Under the pieces are notes generated by a model. The model had not been told where the DNA came from. It did not search any database and saw only the letters and a program-made list of their open reading frames with translations. This document shows positions 17,378-24,304 of a stretch of 34,510 bases of DNA, one piece after another. The stretch is from positions 1 through 34,510 of the forward strand of contig JAVHLK010000051.1 of assembly GCA_031082285.1 (NCBI GenBank). Reading direction: 5' to 3'. The stretch's first letter is position 1; every line of letters begins with the position of its first letter. Both the position numbers and the translations under genes were made by a program. This DNA comes from Desulfomonilaceae bacterium (GTDB taxonomy: Bacteria; Desulfobacterota; Desulfomonilia; Desulfomonilales; Desulfomonilaceae).

Positions 17378-17406
17378 TATGTAGAACAAAAAAGTCCGAC
17401 TGTCAA
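17378..17406 (-). promoter_or_regulatory. Promoter of OMP paralog 1
   Basis: On the minus strand: TTGACA (17401-17406, perfect -35), a 17-base spacer and TACATA (17378-17383). The same arrangement and flanking bases recur upstream of paralog 2, which supports function. The leader would be about 90 bases long, with a small hairpin in it (CCTCG/CGAGG). Confidence 0.7.
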
Positions 17407-17536
17407 GAATTAACAATGAAACAGCCAAGATCGGGTGGTTGGGATCGTAGGTTTCCAGGCATGTTGCATACTGACGACGTGGGAATGGTTGCAGTTCCGT
17501 GACAGTGCAAGGAGGTCCGGTCGCGGCGCACAAAAA

Positions 17537-17564
17537 ACGGGGATGCACCGTGGTGCATCCCCGT
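17537..17564 (-). terminator. Rho-independent terminator of second OMP gene
   Basis: ACGGGGATGCACC pairs perfectly with GGTGCATCCCCGT, a 13-bp dyad with almost no loop, followed on the minus strand by six T residues. It is 29 bases after the paralog 2 stop codon and duplicates the terminator at 16191-16218. Confidence 0.9.
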
Positions 17565-17593
17565 TCCATTTTCGATTCGTCTTGAAGAGGAGT

Positions 17594-18628
17594 CTAGAAG
17601 CTAAAGGGCACGGGCAATGCCAACGGAATATCCAGCTTGACGCCCGCGACCCAGGAATTCCTGTGCATGCTGATGCCCCAGAAATCGTCGCCTACAGGAA
17701 TGCCTCCAACCAAAGTGGCGTCGATGTTGAACGTCCCCTTCACGTGATACTGGGTCCATTTGCCGAATACGCTCAGCGCTGCACCCATGTACGCCTGCTC
17801 TCGCAGCCCGTATTCTCCGAAGATCTCCCAGAAATAGCCCTCATTGACCCTCGCAGTCAACCCATCCAGGCGTAGTCCGGGGCCAGCGGCTCCGAGGGTC
17901 TGCTCGTATTTCACGGACCCGTACAGCTGAGGCCATCCGATCATTCCGATCCTTAATACCCGGGACGCGCCTCCTTGATCCACCATCACGCCGACATAAG
18001 GCTGATAGACGTTGGCGACCATGACCGCTTCGTCCCCGGCCGCACCAAATAGCCCACCAAACCCTGCCGCGCCGCTCGGGTTGTTGAAGGTCGTCTCCAG
18101 ATGGTTCCAGCGGAACCCGCCCACGAGCGCCGCGGTGCTGTACACATTGTAAAAGCCCATACCGTCGAAGGTGTAGGTGTCGTTCTTGGTGTTCCAGTGC
18201 CGGCTGCCGGGGACAAGGAATCCTTCATTGTAGTTTTCCGTATCCTTGACGCTGCCGACGATCAGATAATCGAAGCTCACCAAGGCGCCGAAGCCTGTCC
18301 TAGACACGGCTTTTGCACCCACCCCCAATTGCACGCCGTTGAATCGGTACGTATGCTTCAGTCCGCGGAGAATGAGGAAGTTGAAATTCTGCGTAGAGGC
18401 ATCCAGATCAATGGTCTGGTAGTTCCACGCCACGGTTCCAAAAAGGCTAAACGGACCGGGACAGGGGTCATCACAGGAACCGCCGCCGCCTCCGCCGAAG
18501 AAGCCGCCGAAGGAAGGCATGCTCGGCATCGGGGGAAGGGCTCCGCCGAGGAATCCCTGAGCCGGTGCTACGGCCGGTGACAAGGCAAGGACGAGAATAC
18601 CGAGAATAACAATAACGCCACGTTTCAT
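17594..18628 (-). CDS. Outer-membrane beta-barrel-like protein, paralog 2
   Basis: A 344-residue paralog of the protein at 16248-17282, with the same signal peptide (MKRGVIVILGILVLALS, cleavage near APA-QG), the same Gly-rich linker with a short Cys pair (GGGSCDDPCPGPF), shared blocks such as FDGMGFYNVYSTAALVGGF and ALPVPFSF at the end. Differences cluster in probable loops: the stretch after DLDASTQNFNF, the GGLFGAAGDEAV segment and the region before the last strand. ATG 18628 has GGAGG 8 bases upstream. Own promoter (18720-18748) and terminator (17537-17564). A porin- or adhesin-like surface role is plausible but not shown. Confidence 0.8.
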   Translation of the reverse strand: MKRGVIVILGILVLALSPAVAPAQGFLGGALPPMPSMPSFGGFFGGGGGGSCDDPCPGPFSLFGTVAWNYQTIDLDASTQNFNFLILRGLKHTYRFNGVQLGVGAKAVSRTGFGALVSFDYLIVGSVKDTENYNEGFLVPGSRHWNTKNDTYTFDGMGFYNVYSTAALVGGFRWNHLETTFNNPSGAAGFGGLFGAAGDEAVMVANVYQPYVGVMVDQGGASRVLRIGMIGWPQLYGSVKYEQTLGAAGPGLRLDGLTARVNEGYFWEIFGEYGLREQAYMGAALSVFGKWTQYHVKGTFNIDATLVGGIPVGDDFWGISMHRNSWVAGVKLDIPLALPVPFSF

Positions 18629-18719
18629 AACCATATCCTCCTACACCAAAAGGAAGACCACCCACCTCGCATGGGGGATACAGGCCTTCAGATTTAAGCG
18701 CAACTACTGGAATGGTAAA

Positions 18720-18748
18720 TCTGTAGAATAAAAAGATCCCCGTGTCAA
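18720..18748 (-). promoter_or_regulatory. Promoter of OMP paralog 2
   Basis: On the minus strand: TTGACA (18743-18748), 17 bases, TACAGA (18720-18725). Spacer length and much of the flanking sequence match the promoter of paralog 1, while the intervening leader has diverged. Confidence 0.7.
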
Positions 18749-19314
18749 GAAATAATCTCTGTTCGCCCAAAGCTAACCCGTTAGGATCATGATATTAACG
18801 CGATGGAGCATAAGGACACATGATGCATTATGGTTTGTTGGTAACTACCCTTAACTCCACGCGAAAGGTAGTGGTTTCGCACACGCGAACCTCGGCGGCC
18901 TGTTCGTCCCATGAGCAGGAAGTCCTTCCGCGGTTCCCCGCGCGGCCGTGTCGCGCGAGCTTTCGAATCTGCGTATGCCTTAGGAACCGAGGAATCAGCT
19001 TTGTGGGCCGGGGCGGTGTGCACTTTCTCCGTCTCCGGCGCGTGCGCGCAACCGACAATCCGGAAAGATCCCCAGAAACTGTTTTTCAAGAGTGAAGGCT
19101 TCGTGGCTGAGCGCGCTTGCAGGAGCGTTCTTCTACGGTTGCCCACGGAGAATCGACCGCGGCGTGCCCAAGAGACGGGAACCGTTCCAGCAAGGAAGTC
19201 GGAGCGCAGAGGGAATGCATACGGTCGCCGGAGGGGCCCCGTTTCCGCCGGTCGGCATGGTATAGGGCGCAGCGCGCCGATATTTTTGTGTGCCCCCCGA
19301 GGGGCGCGTGCCGA
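18749..19314. other. Long intergenic region without recognised gene
   Basis: About 565 bases lie between the OMP paralog 2 promoter and the FmdB stop. Frames here encode Arg/Ser-rich peptides without ribosome sites. Short hairpins are visible: ACTACC (18845-18850) with GGTAGT (18868-18873), and GGTTTCGC with GCGAACC just after it (18873-18891). A structured RNA is possible, but I recognise no tmRNA, 6S, SRP or RNase P core. Confidence 0.4.
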
Positions 19315-19674
19315 TCATCCGTCGCGGTCGACAAGGGAACCCACGTCATACCCGGCCTTCTGATAGTTCTCAAAAGCCCTGGTTTTCAGCTTCTCGTCCT
19401 TGGCCTTTTCCGCGTACGTGTCCGACAATTCGGCCGCGTGGCTCCACATTCCCTGCTTCTCAAACTCGGAGATTTTCGTTTCGACGCCGGCCCGGGCCGG
19501 CGAAGGCTCGACAATCACGGCCCGGCACCACGAGATGACCTTCACCACACGGCTGCCGCAGTCGGGACACGCGGAGAGGGGTTCGTCGTGAACTCCGTGA
19601 AGGACCTCGAATCGGCGCCGGCATACCCGGCAGCTCTGCTCGGGATCCACTGATTGGTACTCATAGATTGGCAT
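19315..19674 (-). CDS. FmdB-type zinc ribbon protein
   Basis: A 119-residue protein beginning MPIYEYQ with Cys15-x2-Cys18 and Cys36-x2-Cys39, the four-Cys zinc ribbon of the FmdB regulatory family. The C-terminal half (about 65-119) is charged and helical, ending DVGSLVDRDG. FmdB-type proteins were first linked to formamidase expression; for most members no function is known. It lies downstream of the B12-binding radical SAM gene on the same strand with a 113-base gap. The Shine-Dalgarno site is weak (AGGT). Confidence 0.82.
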   Translation of the reverse strand: MPIYEYQSVDPEQSCRVCRRRFEVLHGVHDEPLSACPDCGSRVVKVISWCRAVIVEPSPARAGVETKISEFEKQGMWSHAAELSDTYAEKAKDEKLKTRAFENYQKAGYDVGSLVDRDG

Positions 19675-19787
19675 GGCGACCTATTGTAATTACTCACGAA
19701 ATGCCGATATTCGCACAATGTTCTTGCAGTGAAAACAGAGCAATCTCACCTAACAGAAAGCAGCGACCCGACCTATGCAGCCGCTGC

Positions 19788-21365
19788 TCAGCTTCCCGAA
19801 ACCTCCGGTGCGGCCGGGACCGCGGAGGACGTCTCCGGATGGAGAGCACGATCTTCGGGACACCGCTCACGGTTGGAACGGTGGAAAAGCCTTACCACCG
19901 CGTCCGGCAAGACGCTCACGTCGTCCTTTCGCACGTGTTCGAGGGCACACCGTGCATGCCAGAGAAGCCTATTGATCGTAAAGAGAAACTTCGGCACCGT
20001 AAGATTCCCGGCGGATCTGTACAGTCCGAGCATCAACCTCGGCAACAGTTTGCTCTGAGAACATTGTATCAGGGTGAGGATGTAGTTCAAGAGGTTGTGG
20101 GAAAATTCCATGTAGGTGTCTTCAAAGCATTTTTTGTCCAGGCCGAGTTCTTCGGCTTTCCGATGGATCTCCGTTCCGGGGTAAACCCGTAATCCGTACA
20201 ATATGATGGAGAAGCGGCCTTTCAATCTCAAGAGAAACTCGATGGTCTCGAGCGCGTCTTTTTCCGGATCGAGGAACACGTTATCGGTAATGATATCATA
20301 GTAAGGGAACACCAGCCGATCGAATTTCTGAAGCATGTCGTTGCACTTTTCGTACTGGGCCGCATCGCCGGACCGCCGGTAAAAGCGAAGGGTCTCTTTG
20401 CACGCGGATTGAAACCCCAATCTGGTTCTTCTGAGACCGGCCGAAACGAGCAGTTCCAGCTTCCGTTCCGTGAGAAACGCAGGGATGATCCCCGTGGCAC
20501 TGAAGGGAAGATTGATGCGGCTCTTGAACTTCCGTGCGAATTCCTCGAGATGCTCTTCCTTCATGAAGATGAACCCGTCGTCTCGAAAATCGATGTATTC
20601 GATGTCGGCCGAGAGACCAAGTCCGTATTTTGCTTCCTCTATGATGTAATCCACGCTGTGCCGTCGAAAGCTCCCGTACCCTTTCCCTATTTTCGTGTAG
20701 TGATTGTTGATGCAGTAACTGCACGAAAAGGGGCAACCCAGGCTTGCAAACTGGTGGTACGTCCGAGAAAGGAATTTTCCGAGGATATCGTTATCCATCG
20801 GACGTATTGCGTTCCCCTGCAGCACCCAGTGATTGAGGGGACCGTAATCGGGGAACGGTAAGGTATCGATATCGTCGATCGCGGGGCGAATGGGATTGCG
20901 GATCACTCCATCGGCCGTCCTCGTCCAGAGGTTCTCAATGTCTTTTCGCAACGGTTCCAGGCACCACTCCAACAACGGCTGGAAGCCCTCCCCAACGATC
21001 ACGCGGTCCGCCAGTCGAATCGCATCTTCAGGGAAGACCGTAGGATGCACTCCGCCAAGAACGATCGGTATGCCCAATGGTTCCAGTTCGTGAATTAAGG
21101 CCCGTACTCTCGGCTTGTCCACGGTCATCATGGTTATGCCCACCGCGTCACAATCCGACACGATTGCACGCAGTGCTTTCCCCACCTCACTGCTGTAGGT
21201 TGCCGACGGCTTTTGCCTGAAAAAGAACTGCCACGTTTCCGTGTAACTCGGCAGAAATATCATCTTCGTTCGGATGCCGTTGGATTTCAGATATGCTGAA
21301 AGGGATCTCAGTCCGTGAGCCTCGAAACTATCGTACGGACTGATCAGTGCAATTGTTCGTATCAT
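19788..21365 (-). CDS. B12-binding-domain radical SAM protein
   Basis: A 525-residue enzyme. The N-terminal part (about 1-135) has the Rossmann-like pattern of a cobalamin-binding domain (IALISPYDSFEAHGLRSLSA, VGITMMTVDKP, IVLGGVHPTVFPEDA) but no clear DxHxxG motif, so base-off cobalamin binding is uncertain. The radical SAM domain has CPFSCSYC with Cys211, Cys215 and Cys218. A C-terminal extension of about 150 residues is unassigned. Relatives act in methylation, hopanoid, lipid or antibiotic modification; the substrate here is unknown. ATG 21365 follows GGAGG by 6 bases, so an upstream start at 21380 is rejected. It is divergent from hgcA, sharing a 355-base intergenic region. Confidence 0.85.
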   Translation of the reverse strand: MIRTIALISPYDSFEAHGLRSLSAYLKSNGIRTKMIFLPSYTETWQFFFRQKPSATYSSEVGKALRAIVSDCDAVGITMMTVDKPRVRALIHELEPLGIPIVLGGVHPTVFPEDAIRLADRVIVGEGFQPLLEWCLEPLRKDIENLWTRTADGVIRNPIRPAIDDIDTLPFPDYGPLNHWVLQGNAIRPMDNDILGKFLSRTYHQFASLGCPFSCSYCINNHYTKIGKGYGSFRRHSVDYIIEEAKYGLGLSADIEYIDFRDDGFIFMKEEHLEEFARKFKSRINLPFSATGIIPAFLTERKLELLVSAGLRRTRLGFQSACKETLRFYRRSGDAAQYEKCNDMLQKFDRLVFPYYDIITDNVFLDPEKDALETIEFLLRLKGRFSIILYGLRVYPGTEIHRKAEELGLDKKCFEDTYMEFSHNLLNYILTLIQCSQSKLLPRLMLGLYRSAGNLTVPKFLFTINRLLWHARCALEHVRKDDVSVLPDAVVRLFHRSNRERCPEDRALHPETSSAVPAAPEVSGS

Positions 21366-21607
21366 ACGTATCCTCCCCAAAAGGGTGCCGGTGCAATCAT
21401 ACCCGGCCGCGGGCCGACAACCGGGACTCGAAAATCAAAATGATGGATTTCAGATGGGGCGGACCATATCAAAGTGAAGACGGAAATCAAGACAAATCTC
21501 CACGTTGCTTATCATTGCTTACCTATCTCACGCGACTCACAGCGGCACTGCACGGTATTCTCAAAGGTTCCGGTCTTCATCCCGCACCGGAACCGCCGAC
21601 GAACCTC

Positions 21608-21635
21608 TTGACATTCGGAGTTCGCATGACATGAT
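21608..21635 (+). promoter_or_regulatory. Possible hgcAB promoter
   Basis: TTGACA (21608-21613) is followed after 16 bases by CATGAT (21630-21635), four of six matches to the -10 consensus. Transcription would start near 21642, within the 15-base palindrome listed next, leaving a leader of about 80 bases before ATG 21721. Confidence 0.45.
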
Positions 21636-21641
21636 GGAAAC

Positions 21642-21656
21642 ATGAGAAGTTCTCAT
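21642..21656. promoter_or_regulatory. 15-base palindrome, candidate operator of hgcA
   Basis: ATGAGAA-G-TTCTCAT is a perfect inverted repeat with a single central base. It overlaps the predicted transcription start of hgcA, a place where a repressor dimer would block initiation. ArsR-type regulators accompany hgcAB in some genomes, but none is encoded in this window. Confidence 0.4.
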
Positions 21657-21720
21657 ACGAATCCATGGTCCGCGTGAGAGCCATCTCCTTGATTTGAGAC
21701 TTTGAAACAAGGACGAACCG

Positions 21721-22905
21721 ATGATGAGTGAACAGAAGCACGCGGTCTCCGACCTTTCGGGACCTGCCGGGGAAGGGTGTTGTCCTCTCCCGGCCCCAAA
21801 ACCCGCCACGCCGAGCTGCTGAGCGCCGGCCTCCGAGGCTCGGGCGAGCCTCCCTCGACTCGATCAGCCGTTCATTGCGGGAACCGTTGACACGCCCGTG
21901 GGCAAAATCCCTCGAGCCGCGTCCGTGTTGAAGACTGCGGACTTGTGGGGAACCTTCAAAGCCCGGTGGGGAGTGGGGCGGATGTCCTACACCGTTGACC
22001 CGGGTCTGTACGCGGTCGGCCAACCGGACGCGGGTTCACCGGTACTCGTCACGGCAAACTACAAGATGAGCTTTGACCGGGTGCGACGTTCACTCGACGG
22101 TCGGAACGCTTGGCTCCTCGTTCTGGAGACTGATGGGATCAATGTATGGTGCGCGGCGGGCAAAGGGTCTTTCGGCACCAACGAGTTAGTCCTACGAATC
22201 GAGGGAGCCCGGTTGGAACAGATCGTGTCGCACCGTCGCGTCGTTGTCCCCCAATTGGGCGGACCGGGTGTCGCGGCACATGAAGTCAAGGCACGGTCCG
22301 GTTTCAGAGTGACGTTCGGTCCCGTTCGCTGCGAAGATCTGGGACGATTCATAGACGCGGGGTTTAAGGCCGCTCCGGAAATGCGTCGTAAGACCTTCGA
22401 CACCTGGGAGAGGTTGGTTCTCATTCCGGTCGAGCTGGTCGACGCTCTGAAGGTCGCAGCCGTCGCAGTGCCCCTTTTCTTCCTCCTTGGCGGATTAGGG
22501 GGGCCGGGGACCTTCTGGTCGAACGCACTCAACTACGGTCTGTTTGCGGTTGTGTGCTTAGTCGGTGCGATCGTGGCCGGGGCGGTGCTCACTCCGATAC
22601 TCTTGCCGTGGCTCCCGGGACGTGCTTTCTCTCTCAAAGGCCTGATCCCCGGAATCGCAATGGCAGTGGTACTCGTCGGTCTCAGGACTTCCGTGTGGGC
22701 GTCCCCGCCGGCGCCGCTGGAGATCCCGGCATGGCTCGTGCTGGTTCCGGCCCTCTCTACGTACCTTGCCATGAATTTCACCGGAGCATCCACCTTTACT
22801 TCGCTCTCCGGCGTGAAAAAGGAAATGCGAATCGCCGTACCCCTACAGATTCCGGCCGGTGTTGCAGGGGTCGCGCTGTGGATCGGGTCACGCTTTGCCT
22901 CATAA
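21721..22905 (+). CDS. hgcA: Mercury methylation corrinoid protein HgcA, in-frame TGA
   Basis: HgcA transfers a methyl group from its corrinoid cofactor to Hg(II). The hallmark cap-helix motif NVWCAAGKGSFGT is present (Cys144 counted from ATG 21721, the lower ligand of cobalt), as are VLVTANYKMSFDRVR, VVVPQLGGPGVAAHEV, FGPVRCEDL and about five membrane helices at the C terminus with TFTSLSGVKKEMR between them. ATG 21721 has AAGGA 7 bases upstream, but codon 34 is TGA (21820-21822), right after a Cys codon. The frame then stays open with no ATG, GTG, TTG or CTG until GTG 21898, which has no ribosome site. Downstream of the TGA the peptide LDQPFIAGTVDTPVGK looks like genuine protein. Either the TGA encodes selenocysteine, or it is a nonsense mutation or base error, or translation starts at GTG 21898 (335 residues). 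hgcB starts 12 bases after the stop. Confidence 0.93.
21818..21868 (+). promoter_or_regulatory. SECIS-like hairpin at the hgcA TGA codon
   Basis: GAGGCTC (21835-21841) and GAGCCTC (21846-21852) form a perfect 7-bp stem with loop GGGC. Counting the T of TGA as 1, the loop begins at position 23, where the E. coli fdhF SECIS places its critical loop G. An outer 5-bp pair, GCTGA (21818-21822, including the TGA) with TCAGC (21864-21868), closes the structure. Bacterial SECIS elements need a G in the first two loop bases and a loop 16-37 bases from the UGA; both hold. The bulged U17 and loop U24 of fdhF are missing. Confidence 0.4.
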
Positions 22906-22917
22906 GGAGCATGAGTC

Positions 22918-23253
22918 ATGAGGTTCCCCGTTTATCTTCACAATGTTGCAACCTTGGCGCTCGATGAGGACAAATGTACCGGTTGCGGCGCCTGCCTGGA
23001 TGTATGCCCCCACGCGGTGCTTGTACGGCACAACGGCCGAGTGCGTATCGACGACCGCGATGCGTGCATGGAATGCGGGGCATGCGCAACGAATTGCCCC
23101 GTCCAGGCCGTCACCGTCCAGAGCGGAGTGGGATGTGCAATGGCGGTAATCAACACTGCGCTGGGGAGGAGTTCCTCTTCATGCTGCTGTGTGATTGAAA
23201 CCTCCGAGCAGAAAGCGGCGAATTCATCCGGGTCCACGGCAACGCCCCGGTGA
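22918..23253 (+). CDS. hgcB: Mercury methylation ferredoxin HgcB
   Basis: A 111-residue ferredoxin that returns electrons to the HgcA corrinoid and probably handles Hg(II). It has two [4Fe-4S] motifs: Cys20-23-26-30 (CTGCGACLDVCP) and Cys50-53-56-60 with the HgcB signature CMECGAC. Cys73 in SGVGCA is the extra conserved Cys of HgcB. Near the C terminus are three consecutive Cys (89-91, SSSSCCCVIE), where HgcB normally has a pair, followed by an unusual 20-residue Ser/Ala-rich tail. ATG 22918 has GGAG 8 bases upstream; an ATG at 22911 is in another frame. It follows hgcA by 12 bases and precedes the metallo-beta-lactamase-fold gene by 30. Confidence 0.95.
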   Translation: MRFPVYLHNVATLALDEDKCTGCGACLDVCPHAVLVRHNGRVRIDDRDACMECGACATNCPVQAVTVQSGVGCAMAVINTALGRSSSSCCCVIETSEQKAANSSGSTATPR

Positions 23254-23283
23254 TGCCGAGGTTTTCGTTTAGGCACAGGATTT

Positions 23284-24282
23284 ATGACCACGATTCACCC
23301 CATCAAGGTTCCTCTTCCTTTTCCGGTCAAATGGATCAATTGCTTTTACGTACGGGATTCGGTTCCCACACTTATCGATACCGGCATCCATTCGGATGAC
23401 TGCCTTCAGGCAGTGCGATCCGCGATCGCGGCGACAGGCGACGCACTGGAAGATCTTCGAAGAGTGATCGTAACTCACGGTCACGTCGATCATATGGGCC
23501 TGGCCGGGGAAATAGCGCGCATCTGCGGTGCGGAAGTCTTCATTCACGCCTGGGACGAAAGCAAGACAACGGTCGTCGATCCCGAACACGTGTCCGAGAC
23601 TCGGAGGAAGTATGCGCTGTTCTTGCAGGAAGCGGGGGTACCGGATGCCACGGCCTCGGAACTGGTCGACTTGGTGGTCACGCGCCTCGAGAGCCTCTGC
23701 CGTCCCATGTCGCACGTCACCGCGCTTCATGGTGACGAGGTTTTCCGGTTCGACGACCTCGACCTGACAGTGGTGCACGCCCCGGGGCACACGCCCGGAT
23801 CGGTCTGTCTTTTCGATGCGCGGCGCGGGCATCTCTATTCGGGAGACAGCCTCATAGAAGAGTTGACGTTCAGCCCGGCAACGGATACCGACGGGACGGA
23901 CAACGGACGCGTGTACCAAAGCCTGACCGAGTGCAGGCACACATGGAACCGCTTGTCCGAGCTGAATGTGCGTAAGGTCTTTCCCGGTCACGGTCGTGCC
24001 TATTCGAACCTGCGAGAAAGGATCCAACACCTTCGGGCCTTCCACGAGCACCGCAGGTGCGAGATCCTGAGCGTCCTGGAGACGCGGCGATCCGCGCAAG
24101 GTTCTCAATCGGGGTTCACCAGACTTGAGTTGGCACGCCGGCTGTTTCCCACCATGAAGGAGATAGAGGTTTATTACCGAATAACAGCGGTGAGGGCGCA
24201 CCTGGAAGTACTGGAGGCCGAGGGATTGGTTTCGTCGACACCGGGAGATTCCGGCCTCGTGTACAGCCTGTGCCGGGGCTGA
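23284..24282 (+). CDS. Metallo-beta-lactamase-fold hydrolase with C-terminal helical domain
   Basis: A 332-residue soluble protein with the MBL metal motif THGHVDH (about 62-68, HxHxDH), the second His site in HAPGHTPGSVCLF, the Asp in YSGDSL and the final His in FPGHG, so a two-metal site is complete. After about residue 250 comes an extra domain (FTRLELARRLFPTMKEIEVY, then ITAVRAHLEVLEAEGLVS) that reads like the winged-helix C-terminal domain of LACTB2-like proteins. These hydrolyse thioesters, RNA or other substrates; none can be chosen here. It starts 30 bases after hgcB on the same strand and so may be part of the hgcAB transcript. The Shine-Dalgarno site is poor. Confidence 0.85.
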   Translation: MTTIHPIKVPLPFPVKWINCFYVRDSVPTLIDTGIHSDDCLQAVRSAIAATGDALEDLRRVIVTHGHVDHMGLAGEIARICGAEVFIHAWDESKTTVVDPEHVSETRRKYALFLQEAGVPDATASELVDLVVTRLESLCRPMSHVTALHGDEVFRFDDLDLTVVHAPGHTPGSVCLFDARRGHLYSGDSLIEELTFSPATDTDGTDNGRVYQSLTECRHTWNRLSELNVRKVFPGHGRAYSNLRERIQHLRAFHEHRRCEILSVLETRRSAQGSQSGFTRLELARRLFPTMKEIEVYYRITAVRAHLEVLEAEGLVSSTPGDSGLVYSLCRG

Positions 24283-24304
24283 CGACCGGTCGGCTGGGAC
24301 AGGA

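Larger units (their letters stand above)
21366..21720. other. Divergent intergenic region upstream of hgcA
   Basis: This 355-base region separates the radical SAM gene and hgcA. Besides the promoter and palindrome listed separately it ends with AAGGA (21709-21713), 7 bases before ATG 21721, which is the best ribosome site for hgcA. No gene is visible. Confidence 0.5.

Noticed and set aside
18749-19314. tmRNA, 6S, SRP or RNase P RNA
   Set aside because: I looked for the conserved cores (SRP GGAAGNAGC-like loop, RNase P conserved 5' block, tmRNA tag and tRNA-like ends) and found none.
19315-19330. Terminator after FmdB from the GCCCC/GGGGC hairpin near 19290-19310
   Set aside because: On the FmdB strand the hairpin is followed by A residues, not T, so it is not a canonical terminator.
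18911-19363. 150-codon plus-strand frame in the empty region
   Set aside because: Arg/Ser-rich, no ribosome site, overlaps the FmdB gene antisense, no recognisable fold.
21898-22905. hgcA starting at GTG 21898 as the preferred model
   Set aside because: Kept as an alternative only: it has no Shine-Dalgarno sequence and would exclude upstream residues that look like real protein, while ATG 21721 has a good site in the same frame.
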